The notes under the pieces: generated by a model | Database searches by the model: none | What the model saw: the letters and a program-made list of their open reading frames with translations, nothing else | What the model was told of the DNA's origin: nothing | Shown: piece by piece, positions 18,240 through 27,420 of the stretch | How the letters are laid out: the number at the start of each line of letters is the position of its first letter | Numbering within the stretch: the first letter of the stretch is position 1 | Position numbers and translations under genes: made by a program | DNA from: Marinihelvus sp963695135 | GTDB lineage: Bacteria; Pseudomonadota; Gammaproteobacteria; Xanthomonadales; SZUA-36 | Direction: 5' to 3' | NCBI GenBank assembly: GCA_963695135.1 | Contig: CAVOGA010000003.1 | Location: 434,001 to 498,000 of the forward strand | DNA length: 64,000 bases

Positions 18240-19067
18240 TTACTTGGGAAACAGCAGCTGAAGCTGCAGGCGCAGCTGCCAGTCTGCGCCGTTGTCGGGC
18301 GTCGCCACGTTGTAATAGGCCTGCGCGGAGGCGTTCATGGGCTGCTTGCCGACGCGGAAGATCTTGCCGACGCCGCCGCCCAGGGGAACGGTCCAGGTCT
18401 CACCGCTGCTTTCGGCTTCCCAGTTCGCGGTGATGATCGGGGCGGTCGTCAGGTACCAGCCCTTGCCGCCCGGAATGTTGTAGTTGATGAAGGGCTGCAG
18501 CTGCATCGCGTTCACATCCTGGTCGCCGGACCCGCCCATGGACCAGACGTTGGAGATGAGCGCTCCGACCACCCAGTTGCCGGGCTGGGTCAGCGCCACG
18601 AAGGACGGTCCGGCCTGCCATTTGTCCGAACCCAGACGGTCGTCACTGGCAGTTGGCAGCACGAGCGTGGGTCCCACACCCCAGATCCACTTACCGGATT
18701 TGCGCGGCGAGAAAAAGGCTGTGAAGTTCAGGTCGCCAATCCCGTTATCGCGGCTCTGCTGCGGCGTGAACGCCGGCTGGGAAATCACCGGCAGAATCGT
18801 GCGCGTGATCAGGTTCCAGTCATCGTTCAGTTTGAACGGCCAGACCGGCTGAATGTTCAGGATATTCTGCGTTTTTTCCAGCGGTCCGAAATTAAAGTTG
18901 GTGTTGTTCTGAAATGGCAGGCTGATCAGGCTGGCAACCGGGTTTTGCGCGGCCTTGGCCAGCTCCTCGTTCGAGGACGGTGGCGCGTCCTACGCAAACG
19001 CCGTGACGGAGTACCCGATAAGTGCGCCCAGGGCCACGCCAATGCGCAGACCAGTAGAATTTCTCAT
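18240..19067 (-). pseudogene. Outer-membrane beta-barrel 'transporter'-like protein with in-frame amber codon
   Basis: ATG 19067, preceded by GGAG at good spacing, starts a signal peptide (MRNSTGLRIGVALGALIGYSVTAFA). The next codon is TAG (18990-18992 on the minus strand), after which the same frame continues unbroken for about 250 codons to the natural stop at 18240. The mature part looks like a porin-like barrel of the family annotated simply as transporter: NILNIQPVWPFKLNDDWNLI, LNFTAFFSPRK, aromatic C-terminal LQLQLLFPK. A C-to-T change at a CAG (Gln) codon would explain the stop. It may be a real nonsense mutation, a sequencing error or readthrough. The product at 23245-24270 is a relative. 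Confidence 0.78.
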
Positions 19068-19118
19068 TGTTAATCTCCAAAAAACAACAAAGTGATGGTG
19101 CTGAACTGTCAGACCAGT

Positions 19119-20963
19119 TCAATCAGTATCCACCGTTGACCAATAGTAAAGATGATTTGGGTCATTAAAGCGACCAATCTCGTCCACCACGGACTCCAGC
19201 TGCTGCAGCATTTCCTGCACCGGGCTGCGGTTATGGAAAACCGCTTCCTGAGCCACTGCCTTTGACATCAGCTGGCTGACCAACTGCTGCTGAAAATCCA
19301 TTTCTTTCTCTACATAGCTGACCGCATAGCGGTCCCCGAGCCCGGCCAGTTCCGCGGCCGACGCGATGGCATCTTCGAGGTTGCCAAGGCCATCCACAAG
19401 GCCCAGGCGGAAGGCATCTTCACCGCTCCACACCCGGCCCTGGGCAATCTCATCCACTTCTTCGATGGTCATGTCCCGGGACTCGGCGACGCGCTGCAGA
19501 AAGTCGCGGTAGCCCTGTTCGATCATCAGCTGCACGGTTCGCCCTACTCCTTCCGGAAGCTTACGGTCCGGACGCACGCCCGCGAGGGGCGCCGTGCTGA
19601 TGCCGTCGACGCGGATACCCAGGTACTCCTCGAGGGGACGCTGGAACGTCGGAATCATGGCGAATATGCCGATTGAGCCGGTGATCGTGCTCGGGTGAGC
19701 CCAGATCTGGTCCGAGGAAGTGCTGATCCAGTAACCGCCGGAAGCGGCCACGCTGCCCATGGAAGCCACCACCGGAATGCCCTCGGCCTGCGCCGCCTCC
19801 AGCTCGCGGCGAATCACCTCGGAGGCGAAGGCGCTGCCGCCGCCGGAGTCCACGCGCAGGACGATTGCCTTGACACTGTCATCCTCGCGCGCCTGGCGGA
19901 TCAGCGCCGCCGTTGAATCACCCCCGATGGTGCCCGCAGGGTGCGAGCCGTCAAGGATTGAGCCACGCGCGACCACCACGGCGACCTTGTCGCCCCCGGC
20001 GTTGCGGCCGAAGCGGTCCTGGTCGAGGTTGGCGAGGTAGTCACTCATGCCCGTCCGTAGAAAGCTCCTGCCCGTTTCGTCCTCGCCGACCATCTCCACG
20101 AGATAGTCATGGGTTTCAACACGGGTCAGGGCCTGGTCAACCAGGCCAAAGTTGAGTGCGGCGAGCGCCGTGTCGCCGTTGGTCTCGACCATAATGGCCT
20201 CAAAGCCCTGCGCGTAGTCATTGATCTGCGCTGCGCTCATGCCCCGCGCCGCGCCAACGTCCTCCAGGTAAATGCGCCACAGGTCGCCCAGCCATTCCTG
20301 GTTTGCGGCGCGGGCGGCTTCCGACATGCCGTCCAGCAGGTAGGGCTCAACCGCGGACTTGAAGGTTCCGACCTTGAAGACATTGATGTCCACGCCGAGC
20401 TTCTCCAGCCCCTCCCGGTAATACATCCGGTAACGGCTCATGCCCTCGATCATCACACCGCCCATCTTGTTCATGATCACTTCATCGGCCTGGGCGGCGA
20501 GGTAATAGGCGTCCTGTCCGTAATTGTCGGCGATTGCAATCACCCGCTTGCCGCCGGCTTTAAAATTCCCGATCGCGGCCGCCACGTCCTGCAGCTTGGT
20601 CAGCCGGGCGCCGCCGAAACTGTTCAGGTTAAGCACCAGCACCTTGATCCGGTCGTCATCACCTGCGGCATTGATCGCATCAACCACGTCCTTGAGCAGG
20701 GTTTCCTCGGTGCCTGATCCGGTCGCCTCGTCAAGCACCTGGTCCAGGGAGCGGGCGGTAAGCTGCTCAACCAGCTGTCCACGCGGCTCGATGACCAGCG
20801 CGGATCCGTCCTGGACCTGCGGCAGGTCATTGCGCAGGACCAGGACCAGCACGCCAACCACCACCGCCAGGAACAACAGGTTGACGGCGATGCGGCGTGT
20901 GCGGTCGATGCCATTCCAGGTTGCGCGGAAAATGCGGGCCAGTGGATTGCTTGATGAGCTCAT
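19119..20963 (-). CDS. sppA: Signal peptide peptidase SppA, 67K type
   Basis: At 614 residues this is the long, duplicated-domain form of SppA found in enterics. A single transmembrane anchor (about 26-44) is followed by two ClpP-fold halves. The catalytic dyad is visible: Lys202 in VGTFKSAVEPY in the first half and Ser408 in AASGGYW in the second, separated as in E. coli. The enzyme degrades cleaved signal peptides in the inner membrane from the periplasmic side. It is followed 51 bp downstream by the barrel protein gene on the same strand. The start at 20963 gives a typical short basic N-terminus. Nothing looks damaged. Confidence 0.95.
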   Translation of the reverse strand: MSSSSNPLARIFRATWNGIDRTRRIAVNLLFLAVVVGVLVLVLRNDLPQVQDGSALVIEPRGQLVEQLTARSLDQVLDEATGSGTEETLLKDVVDAINAAGDDDRIKVLVLNLNSFGGARLTKLQDVAAAIGNFKAGGKRVIAIADNYGQDAYYLAAQADEVIMNKMGGVMIEGMSRYRMYYREGLEKLGVDINVFKVGTFKSAVEPYLLDGMSEAARAANQEWLGDLWRIYLEDVGAARGMSAAQINDYAQGFEAIMVETNGDTALAALNFGLVDQALTRVETHDYLVEMVGEDETGRSFLRTGMSDYLANLDQDRFGRNAGGDKVAVVVARGSILDGSHPAGTIGGDSTAALIRQAREDDSVKAIVLRVDSGGGSAFASEVIRRELEAAQAEGIPVVASMGSVAASGGYWISTSSDQIWAHPSTITGSIGIFAMIPTFQRPLEEYLGIRVDGISTAPLAGVRPDRKLPEGVGRTVQLMIEQGYRDFLQRVAESRDMTIEEVDEIAQGRVWSGEDAFRLGLVDGLGNLEDAIASAAELAGLGDRYAVSYVEKEMDFQQQLVSQLMSKAVAQEAVFHNRSPVQEMLQQLESVVDEIGRFNDPNHLYYWSTVDTD

Positions 20964-21144
20964 GGATCAGTTCCTGAAAAAATAACTAAGAAGGGCCGGG
21001 ACGGGAGAAGCGCCGGTGCGCAGGCGCGACGGGGCTGTGCCGGAAGCTGCTCTAGTTTAGCCGCTTTTCCGGGATTTGGTGAGTGGCGCGCAACGATTTC
21101 CACGCGTGTTGGCAGGCCGGCACACTACCCACGATAATGGCGCC

Positions 21145-22443
21145 ATGAAAGCGGCCTTCCATGCCATCCTCGCAAGCCTGCTGGCCTGCATCGCCACCGT
21201 CAGCCCGGGCGCCATGGCTGCCCAGACTGCCTCGCCCCACAACCCGGAGTTCAGCATGCTGGACGTGCCCGCGCAGGCCGCCAGCCTGGCGCCGCGCCTG
21301 GCCGCCATGGGTAATGGCAAAGCCATACTGACCTGGCTTGAGCAAAGCGACGCGGGCCATCGCTTTCGCTTCGCGGTGTTTGACGGCCTTCAGTTCACCC
21401 GATCCGGCACGATTCACGAGGGGAGCGGTTTTTTCGCCAACTGGGCAGACACGCCGGGCCTGGTGGTCGCCGGCGACGGCTCCTGGATCGCCCATTGGCT
21501 GCAGCGCTCGGGTCCCGGAACCTACGCCTATGACATTATGGCAGTGCGCAGCACGGACCAGGGCCACAGCTGGTCTCCACCCTTTACGCCCCACGACGAC
21601 CAGACACCCACGGAACACGGGTTTGCCAGCTATTTCGTCACGGAATCAGGCAAGACCGGCATGGTCTGGCTGGACGGTCGGCAGACCGATCCCGACGCCG
21701 CGGATCATGCGACCGGGGCACATCACGGCGCCGGAAACGGTGCGATGACGCTTCGTTCCGCGCTGATTGGCAATGCCGGCGCCATCACCGACGGCTTGCT
21801 GATTGATGATCGCGTATGCGACTGCTGCGGAACGGCCGCCGGCCTCACTGACGATGGCGTGGTGGTGATTTACCGGGATCGCAGTGAAACAGAAATCCGT
21901 GACATCAAGCTGGTGCGGCGGACCGCGACGGGCTGGACCCGGCCGGTCGCGGTACACGAGGATGGCTGGAAAATCGCCGGTTGCCCGGTCAACGGCCCGG
22001 CCCTGATCGCGCGGGGTCGAACGGTGATCGTGGCCTGGTTCACCATGGCCGGCGAAACGCCCCGGGTGCGTATCGCCCGATCGGAAGACAGCGGGCGCCG
22101 GTTTGCACCCCCCCTGGACCTCGACACCGGCTCAGCGCTGGGGCGGGTTGACCTGGCCTGGACCGGGGATGGCTACGCCCTGAGCTGGCTTACCGAGACG
22201 CCATCCGGGCAAGCTGGCGAGGGGCTGATGCGCCTTGCCCGTTTTGATTCATCCGGCAATTTGCTGTCGGTGCTGGACCTGTTGCCGGTCCGCAATGACC
22301 GGAGCAGCGGCTTTCCCCGCATCCTGGACCTCGGGGACGATCGACTGCTGGTCGCCTGGACCAGTCAGTCCGCCGACACGCAAGAGCCCGTGGTCAGGGC
22401 CGCCGTGCTGGGCAAGGGAAGCCGGGTGGCCGCAGAACGATGA
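21145..22443 (+). CDS. Exported sialidase/BNR-repeat-like protein
   Basis: The ATG at 21145 gives a signal peptide (MKAAFHAILASLLACIATVSPGAMA|AQ) and a mature domain of about 405 residues with recurring beta-propeller elements resembling sialidase blades (VRSTDQGHSWSPPF, ARSEDSGRRFAPP: the S-x-D-x-G-x-x-W/F Asp-box). A CDCCGT motif near residue 230 is typical of a bacterial exo-alpha-sialidase-like family of unproven activity. I see no clear set of catalytic Arg/Tyr/Glu residues, so enzyme activity should not be assumed. An earlier in-frame ATG (21076) would disrupt the signal peptide. Confidence 0.8.
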   Translation: MKAAFHAILASLLACIATVSPGAMAAQTASPHNPEFSMLDVPAQAASLAPRLAAMGNGKAILTWLEQSDAGHRFRFAVFDGLQFTRSGTIHEGSGFFANWADTPGLVVAGDGSWIAHWLQRSGPGTYAYDIMAVRSTDQGHSWSPPFTPHDDQTPTEHGFASYFVTESGKTGMVWLDGRQTDPDAADHATGAHHGAGNGAMTLRSALIGNAGAITDGLLIDDRVCDCCGTAAGLTDDGVVVIYRDRSETEIRDIKLVRRTATGWTRPVAVHEDGWKIAGCPVNGPALIARGRTVIVAWFTMAGETPRVRIARSEDSGRRFAPPLDLDTGSALGRVDLAWTGDGYALSWLTETPSGQAGEGLMRLARFDSSGNLLSVLDLLPVRNDRSSGFPRILDLGDDRLLVAWTSQSADTQEPVVRAAVLGKGSRVAAER

Positions 22444-22502
22444 GCCGTAATCAGCAGCATCGCGGGATTCCTTTGCCCTTCCGAATCGCCTAACCTTTGC
22501 CC

Positions 22503-23248
22503 ATGTCCTTCCTGACCCCGGATCAGCTGCGCTGGCGTTTCCGCGCCTGGCGTTATCGCTTGAAGCTCGAGAAACACGAGGTTCGATTGATTCTTGGCCA
22601 CCTGCAAAGCGGTGCAACCGCCATCGATATCGGCGCTCACAAGGGCGCGTTTACCTGGTGGATCCGGGAGGCGGTCGGGGCCGGCGGCCGCGTGGTGGCC
22701 TTTGAGCCGCAGCCTGTCCTGGCCCGGCGCCTGGAGCGCCTGGTGCGCGAACGCAGCTGTCCAACGTGACCGTGGAAAACCTCGGCCTGTCCTCTGCGCC
22801 CGGGACCCTGGTTCTGCACGTACCCGCCGGCGGTCCGTCACCGGGGGCTTCCTTCGAGCCGCCGGCAGCGGGGGCCGCGCCCGGCGACCAGCTGTCAATC
22901 GGTGTCACCACCCTGGACCACTACGTCGCCGAACACGGGCTGACTGCGGTCAGACTACTGAAGGTGGACGTGGAGGGTCATGAGTTGGAAGTGTTCCGCG
23001 GGGCTACGGAATTACTGGAACGGGACCATCCCGCGATACTGTTTGAATGCGAAATACGCCACCGCCAATCGGGATCCCTGGACGATGTTTTCAGCTTCCT
23101 GCAGGACCTGGGCTACGAGGGGTTCATGGTGGGCGACGGTGAACTGGTGCCGGTTAAAGATTTTGACCCGGCCAAACACCAGGTAGCCGGCGATACGCAG
23201 CGCTACTTCAACAATTTCTGGTTCACGCCGGCACGCCAGCGGGGCTAG
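22503..23248 (+). pseudogene. FkbM family methyltransferase, one frameshift
   Basis: The first part, starting at 22503, has a Rossmann-type SAM-binding motif (TAIDIGAHKGAFTWW) and VVAFEPQPVLARRLERL. The frame then stops at TGA 22767-22769. The remainder (NVTVENLGLSSAPGTLVLHV to the FkbM signature LLKVDVEGHELEVFRGA and FECEI) lies in another frame to 23248. One missing base at about 22752 (expected CGCCAGCTG, seen CGCAGCTG) would join the halves into about 250 residues, normal for FkbM O-methyltransferases that act on sugars or polyketides. No glycan cluster is adjacent, so the substrate is unknown. Confidence 0.82.
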
Positions 23249-24270
23249 TTGCGGGTGCGCTGCAGGATCGCCGGCGACACGCTGACACGCGCCAGCCAAT
23301 CGGCGCCGTAGGTCTGCGCATTCACCACGTAGTACTCCAGCTCAAAGTCCAGTTTGACCGGTGTGCCAAACCAGCGCACCATTTTCGACACACCCCCACC
23401 CAGCGGGACCTGAAGTTTGTTGTCGCTGGTCGCTTCCCAGTCATAAACGACCGTCGGATTGGAAATCAGGTTCCAGCCGTTGCCCAGCCCATAGGCGAAA
23501 AATACGTTCAGGTGGGTTTCATTCGTATCAAAGGTCGACGCCGTATCGGAGCTCGACACATCCGCCACGTTGGTGAAATGCATCAGGCGGGCGCCGAGGA
23601 TGCCCCAGTCAGTTACCTTGCCAAGCGTCAGGTCGGGACCGAGCAGGTACTGGTCCCGTTCAATGGAACCGTCCTGCCCGGTGGGCAGAACGCCAACCAC
23701 GCCGATGCCGGTAATCCAGCCGCTGTCACTGGTTCCACCCCAGCCGACACCGAAGGAAATATCCCCCAGGTATCCGTGGCCATCAAACCAGGGCTGGTTG
23801 TCCGGAAGCGTGTCCGCGTCCTGACGAATGCGCCAGTCCACATAGTCGATGCCGGGCACCAGGTAAGTCGGCTCACCGAAACTTACCGGAAAATTCATGC
23901 GCACCACGAGCTGCCTGCCGCTGTCGAGAAGAAATGGCCACGAGCCGGCGATGTCCCAGGTCAGGTTGGACTGGTCGTCCGCGCCCGCCAGGTCTCCCTG
24001 GTACTGGGTTTGCGTGAAATTGTTGAAAATGGTGAATACCGTGCCGTAGGGATTGATCATCTCAATCGCCAGCGCGTCCAGGTCCTGCATCGGTTGCGTC
24101 ACCGCGGGTTTGCCGGCCTGCGCGACCTGCTGCACTTCCTGCGGCTGCGGGTACATATCGGCCGAAGACGGCCCCGGCTCGTCCGGAGCACTTCCGGAAA
24201 CCGCCGCGGCGCAGGCCAGGCAAGGCGCCAAAAGCAGGGAGACCGCGCACAACCCACGGGCTATCAACAT
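23245..24270 (-). CDS. Outer-membrane barrel 'transporter'-like protein
   Basis: From 24270 the protein begins with a signal sequence (MLIARGLCAVSLLLAPCLACAAA). A Pro/Gln-rich linker (DEPGPSSADMYPQPQEVQQ) follows, then about 270 residues rich in alternating aromatic/polar strands (LTWDIAGSWPFLL, GYLGDISFGVGWGG, VFFAYGLGNGWNLISNP, LQVPLGGGVSKMVRW). These match the family of the disrupted gene at 18240-19067 (both have VPLGGGV-K and a NLI-NP segment). It is probably a 12-strand or similar barrel; the cargo is unknown. The 3' end overlaps the FkbM gene by 4 bp. A longer start at 24318 is possible but would put charged residues before the signal. Confidence 0.78.
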   Translation of the reverse strand: MLIARGLCAVSLLLAPCLACAAAVSGSAPDEPGPSSADMYPQPQEVQQVAQAGKPAVTQPMQDLDALAIEMINPYGTVFTIFNNFTQTQYQGDLAGADDQSNLTWDIAGSWPFLLDSGRQLVVRMNFPVSFGEPTYLVPGIDYVDWRIRQDADTLPDNQPWFDGHGYLGDISFGVGWGGTSDSGWITGIGVVGVLPTGQDGSIERDQYLLGPDLTLGKVTDWGILGARLMHFTNVADVSSSDTASTFDTNETHLNVFFAYGLGNGWNLISNPTVVYDWEATSDNKLQVPLGGGVSKMVRWFGTPVKLDFELEYYVVNAQTYGADWLARVSVSPAILQRTRN

Positions 24271-24339
24271 GCATAACTTCCTGTCAGAAAATCCTTCGCC
24301 CATAATACTTCCCTGCACAGGAAATTTCCCTGCTTTTCA

Positions 24340-26367
24340 TTGAACGTTGAGCCGCCGGTGGCGGACTGGATCACCTTGAGCCTTGAAAACCTAAAGATAT
24401 TTCAGCGCCCCCTGATCATCGCGATCGGGTTCATGGCGGCTCTGTCCCTGTCCCGCCTGTTCCTGGTGCTGGTCTATGCAGACCGCGTGATGGCGACCGA
24501 AGGACTGCATATCGTGATCGGACAGGGCCTGCGCTTCGACCTGATCCTGCTGGGGCTGATTTTTGCGTTGCCCATGGTGTTTCTGCCCTGGCTTCACCTG
24601 GCAAAAGCCACGCGCAAGCTGGCTGCCTGGCTGATTCCGGCATTTCTCTCCATCATGCTGGCATTGGCGTTCTTCGTGGAGGCCGCCAGCGAGCCGTTTA
24701 TCCGCCAGTTTGATTCGCGCCCCAACTACCTGTTCGTGGAGTACCTGGCCTATCCGCAGGAAGTGCTGGCGACCGTCTCGGGAATGCACCTGTACCTGTT
24801 GATCGGCGTCTTGCTGGTCACCCTCGCCCTGGCCTGGGCGCTGTTTCGCTGGCTTCGCGATGACCCGGCGCGGGACGAACCGGTTTCCTTCGTGTTCTGC
24901 CTGCTGCTTACCCCGCTGCTCCTGGTGCTGTTCGTCGGCATGATTCGCTCCACCCTGGCGCATCGACCGGTAAACCCCAGCATGGCGGCTTTCTCAAGCG
25001 ACAGCATGGTCAATACCCTGCCGCTGAACTCACCCTACCTGGTGCTGTACTCGGTCTATGAGAAGCGCCGGGCCGCCGACGGCCTGAACTTTAACTATGG
25101 CCAGCTCACGGACGACGCGATGATTGACATCATCCGGCAGGAAACGGGAATCGACGGCGCCGAACTGCTGGACCCCGCCCTGCCCAGCCTGCATGAGCAC
25201 CGCGCATCGGCACCGCGCACACAGCCGTTAAACCTGGTCATGATCGTGCTGGAAAGCGTGGGGGCGGATCACGTCAGCGCGCTCGGCGGCCGCGACCTGA
25301 TGCCGGAATTCAGCAAACTGGCGGACCAGGGCATCTGGTTCGACCGGCTGTACGCGACGGGTATGCGTTCGGCCCGCGGACTGGAGGCGCTGGTAGCAGG
25401 CTTCACGCCCTCCGCGGCGCCCGCGGCGCTCAAAATGACGCAGGCCCAGACGGGGTTTTTCACCATCGCCGAGTTCCTCAGGCGCCAGGGTTACCAGACG
25501 AGTTTCATCTATGGTGGCGAGTCGCACTTTGACAATATGCGGCGGTTTTTTCTGGGCAATGGCTTCGAAACCGTTATTGATGAGAATGACTACCCGGACC
25601 CGGTCTTTAGCGGATCCTGGGGCGTGTCCGACGAGGACCTGTTTGCCCGGGCGCACGCCGAACTGAGCGCCGCGCGGGCGCCGTTTTTCACGCTGATCTT
25701 CACCTCCAGCAACCACGAGCCTTTTGATATTCCTGCAGGCCGGGTCAGTCCCGAGGAGGACACGCCGGGCAGCGGGGAGCCGCCGGGTCGCGCCACCGCG
25801 ATCAAGTACGCAGACTGGGCCCTGGGACGGTTCCTGGAGCAGGCAAGGCAGTCTGACTACTGGGAAGACACCGTGTTCCTGGTGGTCGCCGACCACAATA
25901 CCCGCGCCTGGGGCGGGTACCTCGTGCCGACGGAAAAATTCCGCATTCCGGGCGTCATGCTGGGCAGCACGATAGAACCCCGCCGGATTGAAGGTATCAC
26001 CAGCCAGATCGACCTGCTGCCCACCCTGCTGTCCCTCATCGGCGTGAGCGGCCCGATCCCGGCAATCGGCCGTGACCTGACGCGCGAGCCGTGGACCAAC
26101 GGCAGCAACCGCGCGGTGATGCAGTTCCACGGCCTGCAGGCCTATATCGAGGGTGACCAGGCAGTGATCCTGCAGGCTGACCGCGCTCCGGAAGGTTTTC
26201 TCCTGGATGACACGGGTCAACTGGAGCCCAACCCGGACATGAGCGAACGGATGCGTGACAAGGCGCTGGCCTACGCCAAATGGGGACCGTACCTGTTCCG
26301 GACCGGAGCCCACGCACTGCCTCCGGAATCCGGTGTGCCGGAGGACACTCCCGCCACGGGGGACTGA
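24340..26367 (+). CDS. LTA-synthase-like phosphoglycerol transferase (sulfatase/alkaline phosphatase fold)
   Basis: About 675 residues: five hydrophobic helices in the first 215, then an extracytoplasmic sulfatase-fold domain (about 290-600). Metal-site elements are visible (MIVLESVGADHV, VADHNTRAWGG). In LtaS-type enzymes the nucleophile is Thr in a short K/R-T motif; here the aligned position is Ser344 (GMRSARGLEAL). Gram-negative relatives transfer phosphoglycerol or phosphoethanolamine-like groups to periplasmic glucans or envelope lipids, so an envelope-modifying role is likely. The start is probably TTG 24340, just 22 bp from the divergent gene's possible upstream ATG. The substrate is unknown. 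Confidence 0.85.
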   Translation: MNVEPPVADWITLSLENLKIFQRPLIIAIGFMAALSLSRLFLVLVYADRVMATEGLHIVIGQGLRFDLILLGLIFALPMVFLPWLHLAKATRKLAAWLIPAFLSIMLALAFFVEAASEPFIRQFDSRPNYLFVEYLAYPQEVLATVSGMHLYLLIGVLLVTLALAWALFRWLRDDPARDEPVSFVFCLLLTPLLLVLFVGMIRSTLAHRPVNPSMAAFSSDSMVNTLPLNSPYLVLYSVYEKRRAADGLNFNYGQLTDDAMIDIIRQETGIDGAELLDPALPSLHEHRASAPRTQPLNLVMIVLESVGADHVSALGGRDLMPEFSKLADQGIWFDRLYATGMRSARGLEALVAGFTPSAAPAALKMTQAQTGFFTIAEFLRRQGYQTSFIYGGESHFDNMRRFFLGNGFETVIDENDYPDPVFSGSWGVSDEDLFARAHAELSAARAPFFTLIFTSSNHEPFDIPAGRVSPEEDTPGSGEPPGRATAIKYADWALGRFLEQARQSDYWEDTVFLVVADHNTRAWGGYLVPTEKFRIPGVMLGSTIEPRRIEGITSQIDLLPTLLSLIGVSGPIPAIGRDLTREPWTNGSNRAVMQFHGLQAYIEGDQAVILQADRAPEGFLLDDTGQLEPNPDMSERMRDKALAYAKWGPYLFRTGAHALPPESGVPEDTPATGD

Positions 26368-26385
26368 GTCAGCAAAACGCTTCGC

Positions 26386-27420
26386 TCAGTAGTATTCGAG
26401 GGGTCGCGCCTTGCCCCAGAACACCCGGTAGGCAAAAAACGAGTAGGCGATGATGATCGGCACCACGATAACGGCGCCAAACAGGATGATCATCAGCGAT
26501 TCCGGCGCACTCGCCGCCTCCCAGATGGTCAGTTCATCGAGCACCAGGTAGGGAAACAGGCTGTACGCCAGCCCGTGGAAAGACAGCAGGAACAACGCGG
26601 CGCCGCAGGCAAACGGCACCCACTCACCGTAGTGGTTCCCTTGCTCCAGTCGCAGCGGCAGCCGCTTCAGGGCGCGCAGGGCAATCAGGATCACGACCAC
26701 GGTGGTCACGGGGATCGGCCACACCATCAGCAGGTTCTGCACGCTGAACCACTTGGCGAAAATCTTATCGCTGATCAGGGGCGTTGCAACGGAAACCGCG
26801 GCAATCCCCAGCGCGGTCAGCAGCATGGCCTGGCGGGCCCATCGAACGGCCTTGAGTTGCAGGGGGCCCGTGGTCTTGATGATCAGCCAGGTCGCACCCA
26901 GCAGGGCATAGCCGGATGCCACGCAAACGCCGATAAAACCCGCAAACAGCAGGCTGGGCAAATCGGCCTGGTAGCCGGTAATGACCCGGCCCAGCATGTA
27001 GCCCTGGGACAGGGCCGCCATGGAAGACCCGACAAAAAATGCGGTATTCCAGGCAGCCCGGTGTTCATCCTTGGCTTTCACCCGGAAGTCGAAGGCCACG
27101 CCACGCAGGGTGAGCCCGGCGAGCATCAGGGCAATCGGCAGGTACAGGTGGCCGAGTATGACGCCGTGCGCCGACGGGAAAGCGACCAGCAGGATGCCGA
27201 TGCCGAGCACCAGCCAGGTTTCATTGGCGTCCCAGAAGGGTCCAATGGAAGCAATCATCACGTCCCGCTCGCCTGCGTCGGCGCCGCGGAAGAGCAGGCC
27301 CACGCCCAGGTCAAAACCGTCCAGGATGACGTATGCGAGGATGGCAAAGCCCATCATCAGCATAAAGACCAGCGGCAACCAGCCCTCCGGCGTGGACATA
27401 TCGGGCATCAGTTCAAGCAT
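26386..27420 (-). CDS. cydB: Cytochrome bd-type quinol oxidase subunit II
   Basis: The 344-residue multi-helix protein starts MLELMPDMSTPEGWLPLVFMLMM. It has the conserved first-helix block (LAYVILDGFDLGVGLLF) and FWDANETWLVLG loop of CydB. Its start overlaps the end of cydA by 8 bp (ATGCTTGA), so the two are translationally coupled. CydB pairs with CydA in the inner membrane to oxidise quinol and reduce O2. The apparently longer frame upstream of 27420 lies inside cydA and is not needed. There is no room for a cydX gene before the opposing gene. Confidence 0.95.
   Translation of the reverse strand: MLELMPDMSTPEGWLPLVFMLMMGFAILAYVILDGFDLGVGLLFRGADAGERDVMIASIGPFWDANETWLVLGIGILLVAFPSAHGVILGHLYLPIALMLAGLTLRGVAFDFRVKAKDEHRAAWNTAFFVGSSMAALSQGYMLGRVITGYQADLPSLLFAGFIGVCVASGYALLGATWLIIKTTGPLQLKAVRWARQAMLLTALGIAAVSVATPLISDKIFAKWFSVQNLLMVWPIPVTTVVVILIALRALKRLPLRLEQGNHYGEWVPFACGAALFLLSFHGLAYSLFPYLVLDELTIWEAASAPESLMIILFGAVIVVPIIIAYSFFAYRVFWGKARPLEYY

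Noticed and set aside
18990..18992. Genome-wide amber recoding or selenocysteine/pyrrolysine
   Set aside because: The codon follows a signal peptide in a barrel-like protein with no enzyme context, and other genes show ordinary stops; a point change or error is simpler.
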